Shown: piece by piece, positions 16,641 through 25,843 of the stretch | How positions within the stretch are numbered: the stretch's first letter is position 1 | How the letters are laid out: each line of letters opens with the position of its first letter | NCBI GenBank assembly: GCA_943788875.1 | Contig: CALSSA010000011.1 | Coordinates: 1 to 64,000, forward strand | Reading direction: 5' to 3' | DNA from: an uncultured Pseudomonadales bacterium | GTDB taxonomy: Bacteria; Pseudomonadota; Gammaproteobacteria; Pseudomonadales; Porticoccaceae | Length of the DNA stretch: 64,000 nucleotides | Translations under genes and position numbers: made by a program | The notes under the pieces: model-generated | Seen by the model: only the letters and a program-made list of their open reading frames with translations | Told to the model about the DNA's origin: nothing | The model's database searches: none

Positions 16641-18010
16641 GACACCCGGCGAATCTTGTCTTTAGACACCAGATTCCAGCGGTAGAGCATGGCCAGACTG
16701 GCGATTGACGATGCGATGATCAATCCCGCCCAAAATCCAAATACGCCCATAGGTTCTCCCCAGAAGTCTGTCAGCGCCAGGCTGTAGGCAATAGGGAAGG
16801 CGATAACCCAGAAAGCGATAACCTGAATAATCAATGGCCCGCGGGCATCTTTATAGCCTCGCAGCGCACCACTGCAGGACATCTGCAATGAGTCAAAGCA
16901 GCCCAGAGCGGCGGAGAAGAAGAATAGGCTGGCGGCAATGATCTGCACTTCGGCTTCCGGGCTAAACATCGCAGCAAAATCATGGCGCAAAAGAATTTTT
17001 ACAGCGCCGAGAAATATTGCCAGCAAGAACACTAGTTTAAAACCAGTGATGCAGATTTTTCTCGCCGCCACAGGGTCCAGTCGCCCCTGGGCATGGGATA
17101 CCATAATAGTTAGAGCCTGACCTACTCCTAGAGGAATCATATAGGCCAGTGAATCGAGATTATTGGTGATGGCATGCGCCCCGAGCACATTGGCGCCCAA
17201 ATGGGCGATCAGCATGGGGATAACGGCAAAGAAGCCGACCTCAGCCGCAATGGTTAATGAGATGGGGATGCCCAGCCTCAGGATATCACCGATAGCAGCG
17301 GTGCTTGGCGCTGAAAACTGCCCGTACAGTTGCAGATGTTTTAGATTGTTAGCCTGACGGCCATAGATAACCATGGCCAGCAGTAAAAACACCATTACCA
17401 CAGTGGTTGCCCAGGCCGCACCTATGCCGCCCATAGGAGCAAAGCCAAGCTTACCGAACACCAAGATATAATCGAGAATGCCGTTGAGCACAAAGGCCAG
17501 ACAGTTAAATACCATCACCGGCCTGATATCACCGATCCCTTCAAACGTGGCGCGAAAGGCGAAAAAAGCCGGAAACATAAAGCCAGTAATCAGGTAGGGC
17601 AGCAGGTAGCCCCGGGCAATGCGATAGACCTCCGGAGAAATATCCAGACGGCCAAGCAGATAAATACCCAGCAGTATGGCACCGCAGACTAATACCCCCA
17701 TCGGTAGCGACAGCCACAGACCCTGTTGAAACTGGAAGCGCACTCGGTCAGTTTTTCCTGCGCCCCAAAAGTTGCCAATAATTGGACTGTTGCCAATCAT
17801 TATGCCGATGACCAGCAGATTGATCATGGCCCAGATGCTGCCCCCGAGCTGCAGTGCAGCCAAATCATCTGCGCTGACCTGACCGGCCATATAAATATCA
17901 GTCACAGTCATACCGACCACGGCAATCTGACCAAGCATCAATGGACCGGCGAGGCGCAAGAGGACGCCAGCGTCTTGCACAAATGTTGAGGGTTTTACGG
18001 AAGTTGTCAT
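16634..18010 (-). CDS. MATE-family multidrug efflux transporter
   Basis: Predicted cation-coupled multidrug/toxin exporter (NorM-like) in the inner membrane. The 458-aa protein has twelve hydrophobic segments in two MatE repeats. The first repeat begins LRLAGPLMLGQIAVVGMTVTD with DIYMAGQV; the second contains LGVGQALTIMVSHAQG. NorM and the E. coli homologue MdtK share this layout. The substrate cannot be inferred. Confidence 0.92.
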   Translation of the reverse strand: MTTSVKPSTFVQDAGVLLRLAGPLMLGQIAVVGMTVTDIYMAGQVSADDLAALQLGGSIWAMINLLVIGIMIGNSPIIGNFWGAGKTDRVRFQFQQGLWLSLPMGVLVCGAILLGIYLLGRLDISPEVYRIARGYLLPYLITGFMFPAFFAFRATFEGIGDIRPVMVFNCLAFVLNGILDYILVFGKLGFAPMGGIGAAWATTVVMVFLLLAMVIYGRQANNLKHLQLYGQFSAPSTAAIGDILRLGIPISLTIAAEVGFFAVIPMLIAHLGANVLGAHAITNNLDSLAYMIPLGVGQALTIMVSHAQGRLDPVAARKICITGFKLVFLLAIFLGAVKILLRHDFAAMFSPEAEVQIIAASLFFFSAALGCFDSLQMSCSGALRGYKDARGPLIIQVIAFWVIAFPIAYSLALTDFWGEPMGVFGFWAGLIIASSIASLAMLYRWNLVSKDKIRRVSQ

Positions 18011-18195
18011 GCCGGGCTACTGTTCCTATGACTCGCCATTCTGAGTTAATGGCATTGGCAAAGAAAGCGAAATCTGCACCCAATTGAAAGAGGCCGTCAG
18101 ACAGCTCGTTGAATCAGGAATTTTTTTCCAGCATCGGGCTCTAACTCGCGGTAAACAGCAGTATCAATCACATTTATTTACAAAGGGAGTTGTCT

Positions 18196-18849
18196 ATGCA
18201 GGCGCTAGTTAGTTTGTTTTATCTATTTGTCGAAAAATTAAGATCTATTGAATGGTTGGGTTCTCTGGCACTGCGCCTTTATCTGGCGCCCATATTTATT
18301 GGGGTAGGCGCCCATAAGTTTGCCCATTTTGACGATATGGTTGCCTGGTTTGGCAACCCGGACTGGGGCCTCGGATTACCGCTGCCAACACTAATGGTGT
18401 TTCTGGCTGCCAGCGCTGAACTGCTGGGCGGCTTTGCCTTGCTGTTTGGTCTGGCCGTTCGGCTTATGGTGATACCGTTAATAATGACCATGGTGGTGGC
18501 CGCGGGCACAGCTCATTGGGATAATGGCTGGTTCGCTATTGCGCCAGGGGATCCTGAAACCAGCACCGCCTCTGTGCTAGCTACAGTAGGTATTCCCGCC
18601 GCTGAGAGCAGTCTACAAAATAGTCGTGAAGTGGGTCAGCGCCTGAGTGCGGCAAAAGGCATCTTGCGCGAGCATGGCAACTACAGCTGGTTGACAGAGA
18701 AAGGAAATTTTGTGGTGCTTAACAACGGTATCGAGTTTGCCGTGACCTATTTCATTATGTTGTTGAGTCTTCTGTTTACCGGCGGTGGTCGCTGGGTCAG
18801 CCTCGATTATTGGCTTGCTCGTTATTTATCCAGATCCGCTGCCAGCTAA
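18196..18849 (+). CDS. DoxX-family membrane protein
   Basis: Four-helix DoxX/YphA-type inner-membrane protein, 217 aa. Core features are LALRLYLAPIFIGVGAHKF, a FLAASAELLGGFALLFGL helix and VIPLIMTMVVAAGTAHW. The region between helices 3 and 4 (about residues 115-175) is an unusually long insert rich in polar residues. ATG 18196 is chosen because AAGGGAG stands 7 nt upstream; the in-frame TTG at 18190 abuts that site. The function of the family is poorly defined (redox-linked in some relatives). Confidence 0.83.
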   Translation: MQALVSLFYLFVEKLRSIEWLGSLALRLYLAPIFIGVGAHKFAHFDDMVAWFGNPDWGLGLPLPTLMVFLAASAELLGGFALLFGLAVRLMVIPLIMTMVVAAGTAHWDNGWFAIAPGDPETSTASVLATVGIPAAESSLQNSREVGQRLSAAKGILREHGNYSWLTEKGNFVVLNNGIEFAVTYFIMLLSLLFTGGGRWVSLDYWLARYLSRSAAS

Positions 18850-18873
18850 AACACATGCCCCTCGACGATAGTC

Positions 18874-18897
18874 AGCGCTGAAGTCCACTTCAGTGCT
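18874..18897. repeat. Near-perfect inverted repeat between doxX-like gene and helicase
   Basis: AGCGCTGAAGT and ACTTCAGTGCT are complementary over 11 positions (one G-U as RNA), separated by only CC. No T-run follows, so it is not a clear intrinsic terminator. It could be a protein-binding palindrome or a degenerate terminator for the DoxX-like gene. Confidence 0.4.
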
Positions 18898-19042
18898 TGG
18901 CCTTCTAATTGCCTGCTAGCCTAGTTATAGCTACATTTATTCTTTGCAGCGGTTTTCTATCAATTCTGCTACAATCCGCGCCAATCTTGGCCAGGGCTGT
19001 GCCTCAATAAGGGCCCCTAGCCAATAAACTATCAACAATACT

Positions 19043-20677
19043 GTGGCGATTACTTTGACTGAAAATAACTCTACATCTGAGGCTGTATCTCCTGCAGCAA
19101 CTAACACTCCAGAAAATAACAGCGATAAACCTACAGCACCGCGCCGCAAAAGAGGTTCGGGTCGAGGCGGTCGTGGGGCCAGCAGTTGGGATATTTCTAA
19201 GTTTGTGGTTGAGCCAGTAGAGGGGAAAACTAGATTTCATGATTTCGATCTGCCAGCAGCGCTAATGCAGGGCATCCAGAGTACCGGGTTTGAATACTGT
19301 ACGCCGATTCAGGCGGCTTCATTGCCCCACACCTTAAATGGCCATGATATTGTGGGTAAGGCGCAGACCGGAACCGGTAAAACAGCGGCCTTTTTGATTA
19401 ATACTATTACCGACCTGATCAATCACCCGATTGAAGAAGAACGCTATATGGGTGAGGCGAGAGCATTGATTATGGCGCCAACCCGCGAACTGGCTATTCA
19501 AATTGCTGATGATGCATCTCAGCTAGTTAAGCACACGGATATCAAAGTTCATTGTTTGGTGGGCGGAATGGATTACGGCAAACAGCTGCAAAGAATTCAA
19601 AAGCACCATTGCGATATATTGGTGGGTACTCCAGGTCGACTGCTAGATTTTGCCAACAATCGCGACCTGTATTTAGATCAGGTTGAAGTGCTTGTTATCG
19701 ATGAAGCTGACCGCATGCTGGATATGGGCTTTATTCCTCAGGTGCGTCGTCTGGTGCGCTTGACGCCAAAGCGGGAAGAACGACAGTCCCTATTGTTTTC
19801 TGCCACCTTTACTCCGGAAGTCTTGCGTCTTTCAGAAACCTGGACCGATAATCCAGTCACTGTAGAGATTGGCGCCGAGCGCGTAGCCACAGACACGGTA
19901 GAGCAGAAAATTTACATCACCACTGCCAGTGAAAAGTTTGCCCTGTTAAATAATATTCTGGTCAATGATGATGTTGATAGCGTTATGGTCTTTGCTAATC
20001 GCCGGGATATCTGTCGTACATTGCATGAAAAGCTTAAAAAGAAGGGCTTTAAAGTAGGCCTGCTGTCGGGCGATGTTCCGCAAAATAAGCGTATGCGTGC
20101 TCTGGACTCATTTAAATCTGGCGCATTGAAAGTGATGGTCGCCACAGATGTAGCTGGTCGTGGTATTCATGTGGACGGCATTAGTCATGTTATTAATTAC
20201 ACGCTGCCTGAAGAGCCAGAGGACTATGTCCATCGTATTGGCCGCACTGGCCGCGCTGGTAAAACGGGAACATCTATTAGCTTTGCCTGTGAAGATGATG
20301 CATTTTTGCTAGAGCCGATTGAGAAGCTTCTGGATATGAAATTGCCTTGCACCATGCCCGAAGAACATCTGCTGGAGGAACTGCCAGCACTAAAGCCTGT
20401 GGCTAAACCAGCCCCTACTGCCAAGAAAAAAGCACCTGCGGCCAAGCAAGAGCCCTCAGCAGACAAAGAGCCCTCAGCGAATAAAGAGCCCTCAGCGAAT
20501 AAAGAGCCCTCAGCGACAAAGAGCCCTCAGCGAATAAAGAGCCCTCAGCAGACAAAGAGCCCTCAGCGGATAAAGAGCCCTCAGCGAATAAAGAGCCCTC
20601 AGCGGATAAAGAGCCCTCAGCCTCCAGTGAAACAGAGCAAGAGACTAAACCTTAACCTCGTAATCCCGACACCATAA
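19043..20677 (+). CDS. DEAD-box RNA helicase, RhlB/RhlE-like, with frameshifted repeat tail
   Basis: ATP-dependent RNA helicase of 544 aa as read. It has a basic Gly/Arg-rich N-terminus ([12 protein letters not shown]), Q motif (FEYCTPIQ), [29 protein letters not shown] box in [35 protein letters not shown] and [10 protein letters not shown]. The start is a GTG; no ATG lies nearby. The C-terminus is an 18-bp tandem repeat encoding EPSA(D/N)K. The fourth unit lacks one base, moving the frame to SPQRIK repeats and a stop at 20675-20677. In the unshifted frame the repeats would continue and end [10 protein letters not shown] at a TAA at 20653-20655. A sequencing error or true slippage are both possible. 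Confidence 0.9.
   Translation: MAITLTENNSTSEAVSPAATNTPENNSDKPTAPRRKRGSGRGGRGASSWDISKFVVEPVEGKTRFHDFDLPAALMQGIQSTGFEYCTPIQAASLPHTLNGHDIVGKAQTGTGKTAAFLINTITDLINHPIEEERYMGEARALIMAPTRELAIQIADDASQLVKHTDIKVHCLVGGMDYGKQLQRIQKHHCDILVGTPGRLLDFANNRDLYLDQVEVLVIDEADRMLDMGFIPQVRRLVRLTPKREERQSLLFSATFTPEVLRLSETWTDNPVTVEIGAERVATDTVEQKIYITTASEKFALLNNILVNDDVDSVMVFANRRDICRTLHEKLKKKGFKVGLLSGDVPQNKRMRALDSFKSGALKVMVATDVAGRGIHVDGISHVINYTLPEEPEDYVHRIGRTGRAGKTGTSISFACEDDAFLLEPIEKLLDMKLPCTMPEEHLLEELPALKPVAKPAPTAKKKAPAAKQEPSADKEPSANKEPSANKEPSATKSPQRIKSPQQTKSPQRIKSPQRIKSPQRIKSPQPPVKQSKRLNLNLVIPTP
20450..20620 (+). repeat. 18-bp tandem repeat array in the helicase 3' end
   Basis: About 9.5 copies of GAGCCCTCAGCGAATAAA with variants GCAGACAAA and GCGGATAAA in the second half. 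All units are 18 nt except the fourth (20504-20520), which is 17 nt because one base is missing in GCGACAAA. The 18-nt period keeps codon frame, so copy number can vary without loss of frame, but the 17-nt unit breaks it. Confidence 0.95.
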
Positions 20678-21406
20678 CAACGTCCCGCCAATAACCGCCG
20701 ATGGCAATACCAAGAGATTTAGCAGCGGTATTGCCGAGGCCATCAATACAGTAAAGCCAAAGCCCATCCCCTGCCATCGTCTGCTGGCTCCAAGTTTAAG
20801 TAGCTCTGGAAAAGCGACCTGGTCAACTTCAGCAGCGTAATCCAGATATTGAATCGACAGCGACCAGGCAGCCCAGGCGCCTGCAATTGCAGGTGCCAGC
20901 AGATTGATCAATGGCAAAAAGCTAACGATTAAAGTCACCAGACCAACAGCAATGGTCCGCGGAATAAAGTAACCCAGCAATTGCAGTTGGCGGACAAAGC
21001 TCTGCCATGCAATCTGCAGCATTGATGTGCTAGAGTCACTTTGTTCTTCCCCGCGCTCCATTATTAAAATCCGCTCCGCCACCACACCATAAAATGGTGA
21101 ACCAATCAGGTTCGCAAAAAGTGTAAAGCTAAACGCATAGACAACCAACGCCAGACCGGCAAACAGCAACCAGATAACCCATATCAGCCAGTGCAGCCAC
21201 TCCGGCACCTGACTGACCAATGTCTCTAGCCAGCCACCCAGCCATTGGCCCGCAGCTAATGTGAGCGATGAAAATATGAGGATGTTGATTAATAAAGGGC
21301 TGAGTATCAACCAGCGAACTCTGGGATGCCAGAGTAATTTAGCGCCCTGAAGTAGCAGGGTTGGCCCGCTGAGACTACCCGTGGGGTTGTGGTTTTTCGG
21401 GGTCAT
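20645..21406 (-). CDS. cysZ: CysZ/EI24-family membrane protein
   Basis: Inner-membrane sulfate uptake protein family feeding cysteine synthesis. From the chosen ATG the protein is 253 aa. Landmarks are [80 protein letters not shown] and a C-terminal [21 protein letters not shown], which parallel E. coli CysZ. An upstream in-frame ATG at 21454 would add 16 residues; 21406 is preferred by alignment to E. coli length. It is convergent with, and slightly overlaps, the helicase gene. Confidence 0.85.
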   Translation of the reverse strand: MTPKNHNPTGSLSGPTLLLQGAKLLWHPRVRWLILSPLLINILIFSSLTLAAGQWLGGWLETLVSQVPEWLHWLIWVIWLLFAGLALVVYAFSFTLFANLIGSPFYGVVAERILIMERGEEQSDSSTSMLQIAWQSFVRQLQLLGYFIPRTIAVGLVTLIVSFLPLINLLAPAIAGAWAAWSLSIQYLDYAAEVDQVAFPELLKLGASRRWQGMGFGFTVLMASAIPLLNLLVLPSAVIGGTLLWCRDYEVKV

Positions 21407-21494
21407 AGATAAATGGCATTTGCGCAGTAATTTTGAATGGGGAAAGAATAGCATCTATGCTTTCACAATCTGAGATTAATATTAGGATCGATAA

Positions 21495-22208
21495 ATGGCC
21501 AAACTAATAAAGATAATTTTGCTGCTGGTTGCAGTGCTGGGTATTTTACTAGTGATGAATCTGGGCAGCGGCCTCAAAGCAATGGTGGAGACTCTGGGGC
21601 CAGAAATAACCCAGTCCGAGGTCAGTCTGAGGCGCGCCAAGATTTCATTATTGTCCGGCGAGGGCAGCTTTTCTGGATTAGTGATTGGCAATCCCCAAGG
21701 TTTCGATACTCAGCACGCGTTTTCTCTGGGGGAGATTAGCTTTAGTCTCGACAATGATTCTTTAGCAACAGATATTATTATCGTGGAGTCCCTGCGCATT
21801 GTGGCGCCAGAGGTGACCATGGAATCCGCACGCGGGGGCAGTAACCTTGACAGAATTGAACGCAATGTTGCGAGTTTTCTCGGTTCTGGTGGTCAGGATT
21901 CTGCTGCTGTCGGCAAGAAAGTGATTATTAAAGATTTATTGATAACGGATGGCAAATTGAAATATGCGCTGGTGGGGGACAAGACTGTGGAGTTACCGCT
22001 GCCAGAACTGCATTTAACTAATATTGGTGAACCCGGGCAGGGGCTGTCCATGGCCGAGGCTTCAGCAAAAATTATTACTGTTATCTCAAAAGGTGCCAGC
22101 AAAACTGCCCTTAAGTCCGGGTCGTTAAAAGGTATTGGTGATGATCTGGAAGGGCAGATCAAAGATAAGACCAACAAAATCAAAGGCCTGTTTAAGGGCC
22201 TTAAGTAG
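21495..22208 (+). CDS. AsmA-like hypothetical protein with one N-terminal membrane anchor
   Basis: A 237-aa protein with an N-terminal transmembrane segment (LIKIILLLVAVLGILLVMNL) and a periplasmic beta-rich part that resembles a fragment of the AsmA/DUF748 superfamily (GSFSGLVIGNPQGF, FSLGEISFSLD, IIVESLRIVAPEVTME, KVIIKDLLITDGKLKYAL). AsmA relatives take part in phospholipid transport and outer-membrane assembly; the role of this short form is unknown. It lies 88 nt from the divergent cysZ start and is convergent with smpB. Confidence 0.75.
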   Translation: MAKLIKIILLLVAVLGILLVMNLGSGLKAMVETLGPEITQSEVSLRRAKISLLSGEGSFSGLVIGNPQGFDTQHAFSLGEISFSLDNDSLATDIIIVESLRIVAPEVTMESARGGSNLDRIERNVASFLGSGGQDSAAVGKKVIIKDLLITDGKLKYALVGDKTVELPLPELHLTNIGEPGQGLSMAEASAKIITVISKGASKTALKSGSLKGIGDDLEGQIKDKTNKIKGLFKGLK

Positions 22209-22210
22209 GC

Positions 22211-22684
22211 TTAGTTGTGGCGCATTAACCGCTGCTTCTGGCGGTTCCAATCACGCTCTTTATCGTCCATGCGCTTGTCATAGGCGACCTTGCCCTTGGC
22301 CAGCGCGATCTCGCACTTAATCAAATGTCCTTTCCAGTACAGGGCGGTGCAGACGCAGGTATGGCCCTTCTGGTTGACCCCTTCCTCAAGCTTCTGTAAT
22401 TCCCGATGGTTGAGCAGCAGTTTTCTGGTCCGCGTAGGATCGGTGACGTAATGGGTTGAGGCGGCGGGCAATGGAGTAATATTGGTGCCAATCAAAAAGG
22501 CTTCCCCATCTTTGATAAACACATAGGTGTCCGTTAGATTGACCCGGCTCTCTCTAAGACTTTTAACTTCCCAGCCGAGCAGAGACAGGCCAGCTTCAAA
22601 GGTTTCTTCGATAAAATAGTCGTGCTTGACCTTGCGATTAAGAGCAATAGTGCTGGATGTCTGTTTGGGTTTTTTCTTGGTCAT
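22211..22684 (-). CDS. smpB: SsrA-binding protein SmpB
   Basis: Binds tmRNA and delivers it to stalled ribosomes for trans-translation. The 157-aa protein shows [52 protein letters not shown] region and the basic C-terminal tail [20 protein letters not shown]. The tmRNA gene itself (ssrA) was not found beside it in this window. Confidence 0.97.
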   Translation of the reverse strand: MTKKKPKQTSSTIALNRKVKHDYFIEETFEAGLSLLGWEVKSLRESRVNLTDTYVFIKDGEAFLIGTNITPLPAASTHYVTDPTRTRKLLLNHRELQKLEEGVNQKGHTCVCTALYWKGHLIKCEIALAKGKVAYDKRMDDKERDWNRQKQRLMRHN

Positions 22685-22813
22685 GGGTCAGATTATACGT
22701 GGGCACTCAGCATTGTCATAAGATATTCATAAACAACTGGGCAATTTCCTAAGTTTATTCGCTAGTCCGCTGTTGTGGGTTACAATTCCATCCATAAAAT
22801 ATCGGGGTTTATT

Positions 22814-24187
22814 ATGGCGTTACAACAGAAAGGAATGCATGGCACCTGGGTCAGCCGCTGGACATTTATTATGGCAGCCACAGGATCGGCCGTGGGCCTG
22901 GGCAATATGTGGAAGTTCCCCTATGTAGCCGGCAGTAATGGCGGTGGCGCCTTTGTACTGATGTATTTGGCCTGTATTCTGCTGATTGGTGTACCGGTAA
23001 TGATGGCCGAGGTGATGATTGGCCGCCATGGTCGCAAGAGTCCCATTAACTCGATGCGTGATGCTGTCGATGAGAGCGGAGCAGATTCTCGCTGGGCCTA
23101 TGTCGGCTGGATGGGAGTGGCCGCTGGCATGCTGATACTGTCTTTTTATGCGGTGATTGCTGGCTGGGCGCTAGACTATATTTTCGAAGTGGCTTCAGGG
23201 AATTTGATTGGTGTTAATGGCGCGTCAGCTGGTGCTGTGTTTGACCAATTACTCAATGATCCCAGTCGCCTTATACTCTGGCAAACTGTATTCATGTTGC
23301 TCTGTGTTGGCGTTGTGGTCGGCGGTGTGAAGCGTGGCCTGGGTGTCGCAGTAGAAATATTGATGCCATTACTGTTTGTGATGTTACTAATATTGCTGGG
23401 CTTTGCAGTGGTTAAAGGTAACTTCAGCGCTGCCTGGGATTTCCTGTTTAGTTTTAATTTTGAGGCTCTGAGTTGGCGCGCTGTGCTTGAGGCTATGGGG
23501 CAAGCGTTCTTTACTCTGAGTATAGGTATGGGGGCCATTATGGCCTATGGAGCCTATATGCCTCAGAACGCCAATATAGGTAAAACTATATTGGTGGTGG
23601 CGTTCTTTGATAGCTCTGTGGCAATCATCTCTGGTCTGATTATCTTCTCTATCGTGTTTGCGACTCAGGGTGTTGAGCCCAGTGCCGGGCCTGGGCTGAT
23701 GTTTATCAGCCTGCCGGTTGCCTTTGGCGCCATGCCTGGGGGGGTGTTGATTGGTTCGATTTTCTTTGTGCTGGTTTCTATCGCGGCCTGGAGTTCGGCT
23801 ATCTCATTGCTTGAACCCTGCGTGGCCTGGCTGATAGAGACAAAAAATATGGGCCGTATTGCAGCCAATCTATTGCTGGCGGGATTTGCCTGGCTGCTGG
23901 GGCTGGGATCTGTCTTCTCGTTTAACATCTGGTCTGAATATAAAGTGGCTGGTTTTACCTTCTTTGATTTCCTCGACTTCTTGACGGCCAATATTATGCT
24001 GCCTCTGTCAGGTCTGATGATTGCTCTGTTTGTCGGTTTTGTGATGAAAGAAGAGGCTGTAGATGCAGAGTTAGAGGGAACACCTACAATGATAGCTTCA
24101 TTGTGGCGCATCACATTGCGCTATATAGCGCCGTTTGCCATCGCCGCAGTTTTTGTGATGGGCATTTACGATAAATTTTTGTCATAG
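22814..24187 (+). CDS. Sodium-dependent transporter, NSS/SNF family
   Basis: Neurotransmitter:sodium symporter-type permease (LeuT fold, probably amino acid uptake). The 457-aa protein begins with the diagnostic TM1 motif SRWTFIMAATGSAVGLGNMW and KFPYVAGSNGGGAFVLMY. It has twelve hydrophobic segments, with VGGVKRGLGVAVEILMPLLF and FFTLSIGMGAIMAYGAYMP further on. The start at 22814 is preferred because CGGGG lies 6 nt upstream; an in-frame ATG at 22775 would add an atypical leader. Confidence 0.92.
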   Translation: MALQQKGMHGTWVSRWTFIMAATGSAVGLGNMWKFPYVAGSNGGGAFVLMYLACILLIGVPVMMAEVMIGRHGRKSPINSMRDAVDESGADSRWAYVGWMGVAAGMLILSFYAVIAGWALDYIFEVASGNLIGVNGASAGAVFDQLLNDPSRLILWQTVFMLLCVGVVVGGVKRGLGVAVEILMPLLFVMLLILLGFAVVKGNFSAAWDFLFSFNFEALSWRAVLEAMGQAFFTLSIGMGAIMAYGAYMPQNANIGKTILVVAFFDSSVAIISGLIIFSIVFATQGVEPSAGPGLMFISLPVAFGAMPGGVLIGSIFFVLVSIAAWSSAISLLEPCVAWLIETKNMGRIAANLLLAGFAWLLGLGSVFSFNIWSEYKVAGFTFFDFLDFLTANIMLPLSGLMIALFVGFVMKEEAVDAELEGTPTMIASLWRITLRYIAPFAIAAVFVMGIYDKFLS

Positions 24188-24199
24188 GCTGCTTTTTGA

Positions 24200-24646
24200 A
24201 TGACTGTTATTTCTCGTTCGGCACTGGTAATGCATTCTGCACAGGATATGTATGATCTGGTCAACAATGTTGCCAGCTATCCGCAATTTATGGATGGCTG
24301 TGCGGCGGTTGAGGTGTTGGAGCATACAGAAAAGACCATGCTGGCGCGGCTGGATCTAAAAAGAGCCGGTGTGCAAATCAGTTTAATGACTCGCAATAGT
24401 CTGCAGTCGCCCCAGCGCATTGAAATGCATTTAGAGGATGGTCCGTTTAAAAAGCTCAAAGGGCTGTGGCTGTTTAAGCCCTTAACTGAAGAGGCCTGCA
24501 AGGTGTCTCTGGATCTGGAGTTTGAATTTAGTAGCAGAGGCATGGGGCTGGCGGCTTCTAATCTGTTTGCTGGTGTGGCTAATAATTTGGTGGACTCGCT
24601 GTGTCAGCGGGCGGATAAAGTGTTTTTGGAGCAGAGCAATGACTGA
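24200..24646 (+). CDS. ratA: RatA-type START-domain protein (ubiquinone-binding/Coq10-like)
   Basis: Polyketide-cyclase/Coq10-like START protein of 148 aa, homologous to E. coli RatA and to Coq10. Motifs: SAQDMYDLVNNVASYPQF at the N-terminus, LDLKRAGVQISLMTRN, GPFKKLKGLWLFKPL and SNLFAGVANNLVDSLCQRAD at the C-terminus. In E. coli the pair ratA-ratB lies next to smpB and bamE, the same neighbourhood as here. A role in ubiquinone handling is as plausible as the proposed ribosome-association inhibition. Confidence 0.92.
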   Translation: MTVISRSALVMHSAQDMYDLVNNVASYPQFMDGCAAVEVLEHTEKTMLARLDLKRAGVQISLMTRNSLQSPQRIEMHLEDGPFKKLKGLWLFKPLTEEACKVSLDLEFEFSSRGMGLAASNLFAGVANNLVDSLCQRADKVFLEQSND

Positions 24647-24962
24647 GTTGATCAATGTGGAAGTGGCCTACGCGCTGCCACAAAAGCAGGTACTAAAAGC
24701 GCTCAGCGTGGCTCCTGGTACCACTGCTCTGCAGGCGATAGAGCAATCGGGTATTTTGCGGGATTTCCCGGAGATCGATGCAAATAGCGACAGTGTCGGC
24801 ATCTTTTCTCAGGTTTTAGGCACAAAAGGCCTAGCTGAGCCCGCTGTTTATCAACTTCAGTCAATGGATCGGGTAGAGATTTATCGCCCGCTGATTGCAG
24901 ATCCCAAGGAAGTGCGCCGTCGCCGTGCCGAAGAGGCTAAGGCGAAGCGCGAGAAGGAATAG
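24639..24962 (+). CDS. ratB: RnfH/RatB-family ubiquitin-fold protein
   Basis: A 107-aa protein of the RnfH (UPF0125) family with a beta-grasp fold. It contains INVEVAYALPQKQVLKALSV, a central VGIFSQVLG, RVEIYRPLIADPKEVRRRRA and a basic tail. The ATG at 24639 overlaps the end of ratA by 8 nt and follows GGAG; longer in-frame starts inside ratA are not credible. Function unclear in all species. Confidence 0.92.
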   Translation: MTELINVEVAYALPQKQVLKALSVAPGTTALQAIEQSGILRDFPEIDANSDSVGIFSQVLGTKGLAEPAVYQLQSMDRVEIYRPLIADPKEVRRRRAEEAKAKREKE

Positions 24963-24977
24963 TTTATTGCGGCTGCT

Positions 24978-25331
24978 TTAGCGTTCCTCTGCTATAGCTG
25001 AGCTGGGCAGATAGTCGCCAGTCATACGTTCAAGATTGTCTTCGTCATCGAAGTAAATGGTTACCCGCTCTTCTGTTTTTATGCCTGCTGAGGTCACGCG
25101 GCTATAGAAATAATCCCAGCGCTTCTGGTTGAAGGTATCAACCACCAGTGGAGTGCCCAGTACAAACTGTACCTGCGACATGCTCATGCCTGGTCGCAAT
25201 TTATCTATCATCTCCTGATCAACAATATTGCCCTGTTGAATGTCGACTTTGTGCACTCCGGGAAACTTCAGCCAGGAGCAGCCAGTAGTCAGTAGAGAAA
25301 AAGTAATCAGGCAGATAATTGTTAATCGCAT
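24978..25331 (-). CDS. bamE: Outer-membrane assembly lipoprotein BamE
   Basis: Small lipoprotein of the BAM beta-barrel assembly complex. The 117-aa precursor has lipobox LTTGC, followed by YKVDIQQGN-like VHKVDIQQGNIVDQEMIDKL, RPGMSMSQVQFVLGTP, KRWDYFY and RVTIYFDDEDNLERM. It is divergent from fur (70-nt gap), as in Pseudomonas, and convergent with ratB. Confidence 0.96.
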   Translation of the reverse strand: MRLTIICLITFSLLTTGCSWLKFPGVHKVDIQQGNIVDQEMIDKLRPGMSMSQVQFVLGTPLVVDTFNQKRWDYFYSRVTSAGIKTEERVTIYFDDEDNLERMTGDYLPSSAIAEER

Positions 25332-25401
25332 CGATGGGCTTCCAGTTAGTTGCGCGAACGGGGATAATACCTAATGATGACAACATAGAGAAGAGGTAAG
25401 C

Positions 25402-25812
25402 ATGACTACGGAAGATCAGGAACTGAAAAAAGCGGGTCTTAAGGTCACATTACCCAGGGTCAAAATTCTGCAGATGCTGGAGAATAGCTCAGACCGGCAT
25501 ATGACCGCTGAAGATATTTATCAGTTATTGCGCGATGCTGGTGACGATGTCGGCATTGCAACTGTGTATCGGGTACTCACTCAGTTCGAAGTGGCTGGTT
25601 TGATTGAGCGACATAATTTTGACAATGGGCCGGCGGTCTACGAACTGGATCGCGGTGAGCATCATGATCATATGGTCTGCACAGATACCGGAGCAGTGAT
25701 AGAGTTTCACAATGCTGAAATTGAAAAAATCCAAGAGCAAATTGCCGAGCAAAAGGGCTATGAGTTGGTCGGTCACAGCCTGGTTCTGTACGTCAAACCA
25801 AAAGCCGAATAA
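25402..25812 (+). CDS. fur: Ferric uptake regulator Fur
   Basis: Fe2+-dependent repressor of iron uptake genes. At 136 aa it is the short Pseudomonas-type Fur. It has an N-terminal winged helix (KVTLPRVKILQML, VGIATVYRVLTQFEVAGLIE) and metal-binding residues HHDHMVC plus the later EFHNAEIE. The second cysteine of the E. coli CxxC pair is Thr (CTDT), as in P. aeruginosa Fur, and the C-terminal Cys-rich tail is absent. Confidence 0.96.
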   Translation: MTTEDQELKKAGLKVTLPRVKILQMLENSSDRHMTAEDIYQLLRDAGDDVGIATVYRVLTQFEVAGLIERHNFDNGPAVYELDRGEHHDHMVCTDTGAVIEFHNAEIEKIQEQIAEQKGYELVGHSLVLYVKPKAE

Positions 25813-25843
25813 ACCGCGCAAAAAATAATAATAAGAAGATGAT

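Noticed and set aside
20450..20620. Repeat array considered as CRISPR
   Set aside because: Units are contiguous 18-mers without spacers and lie within the coding end of the helicase.
22685..22813. Search for tmRNA (ssrA) beside smpB
   Set aside because: The gap is 129 nt, too short, and shows no tRNA-like ends or tag-coding sequence.
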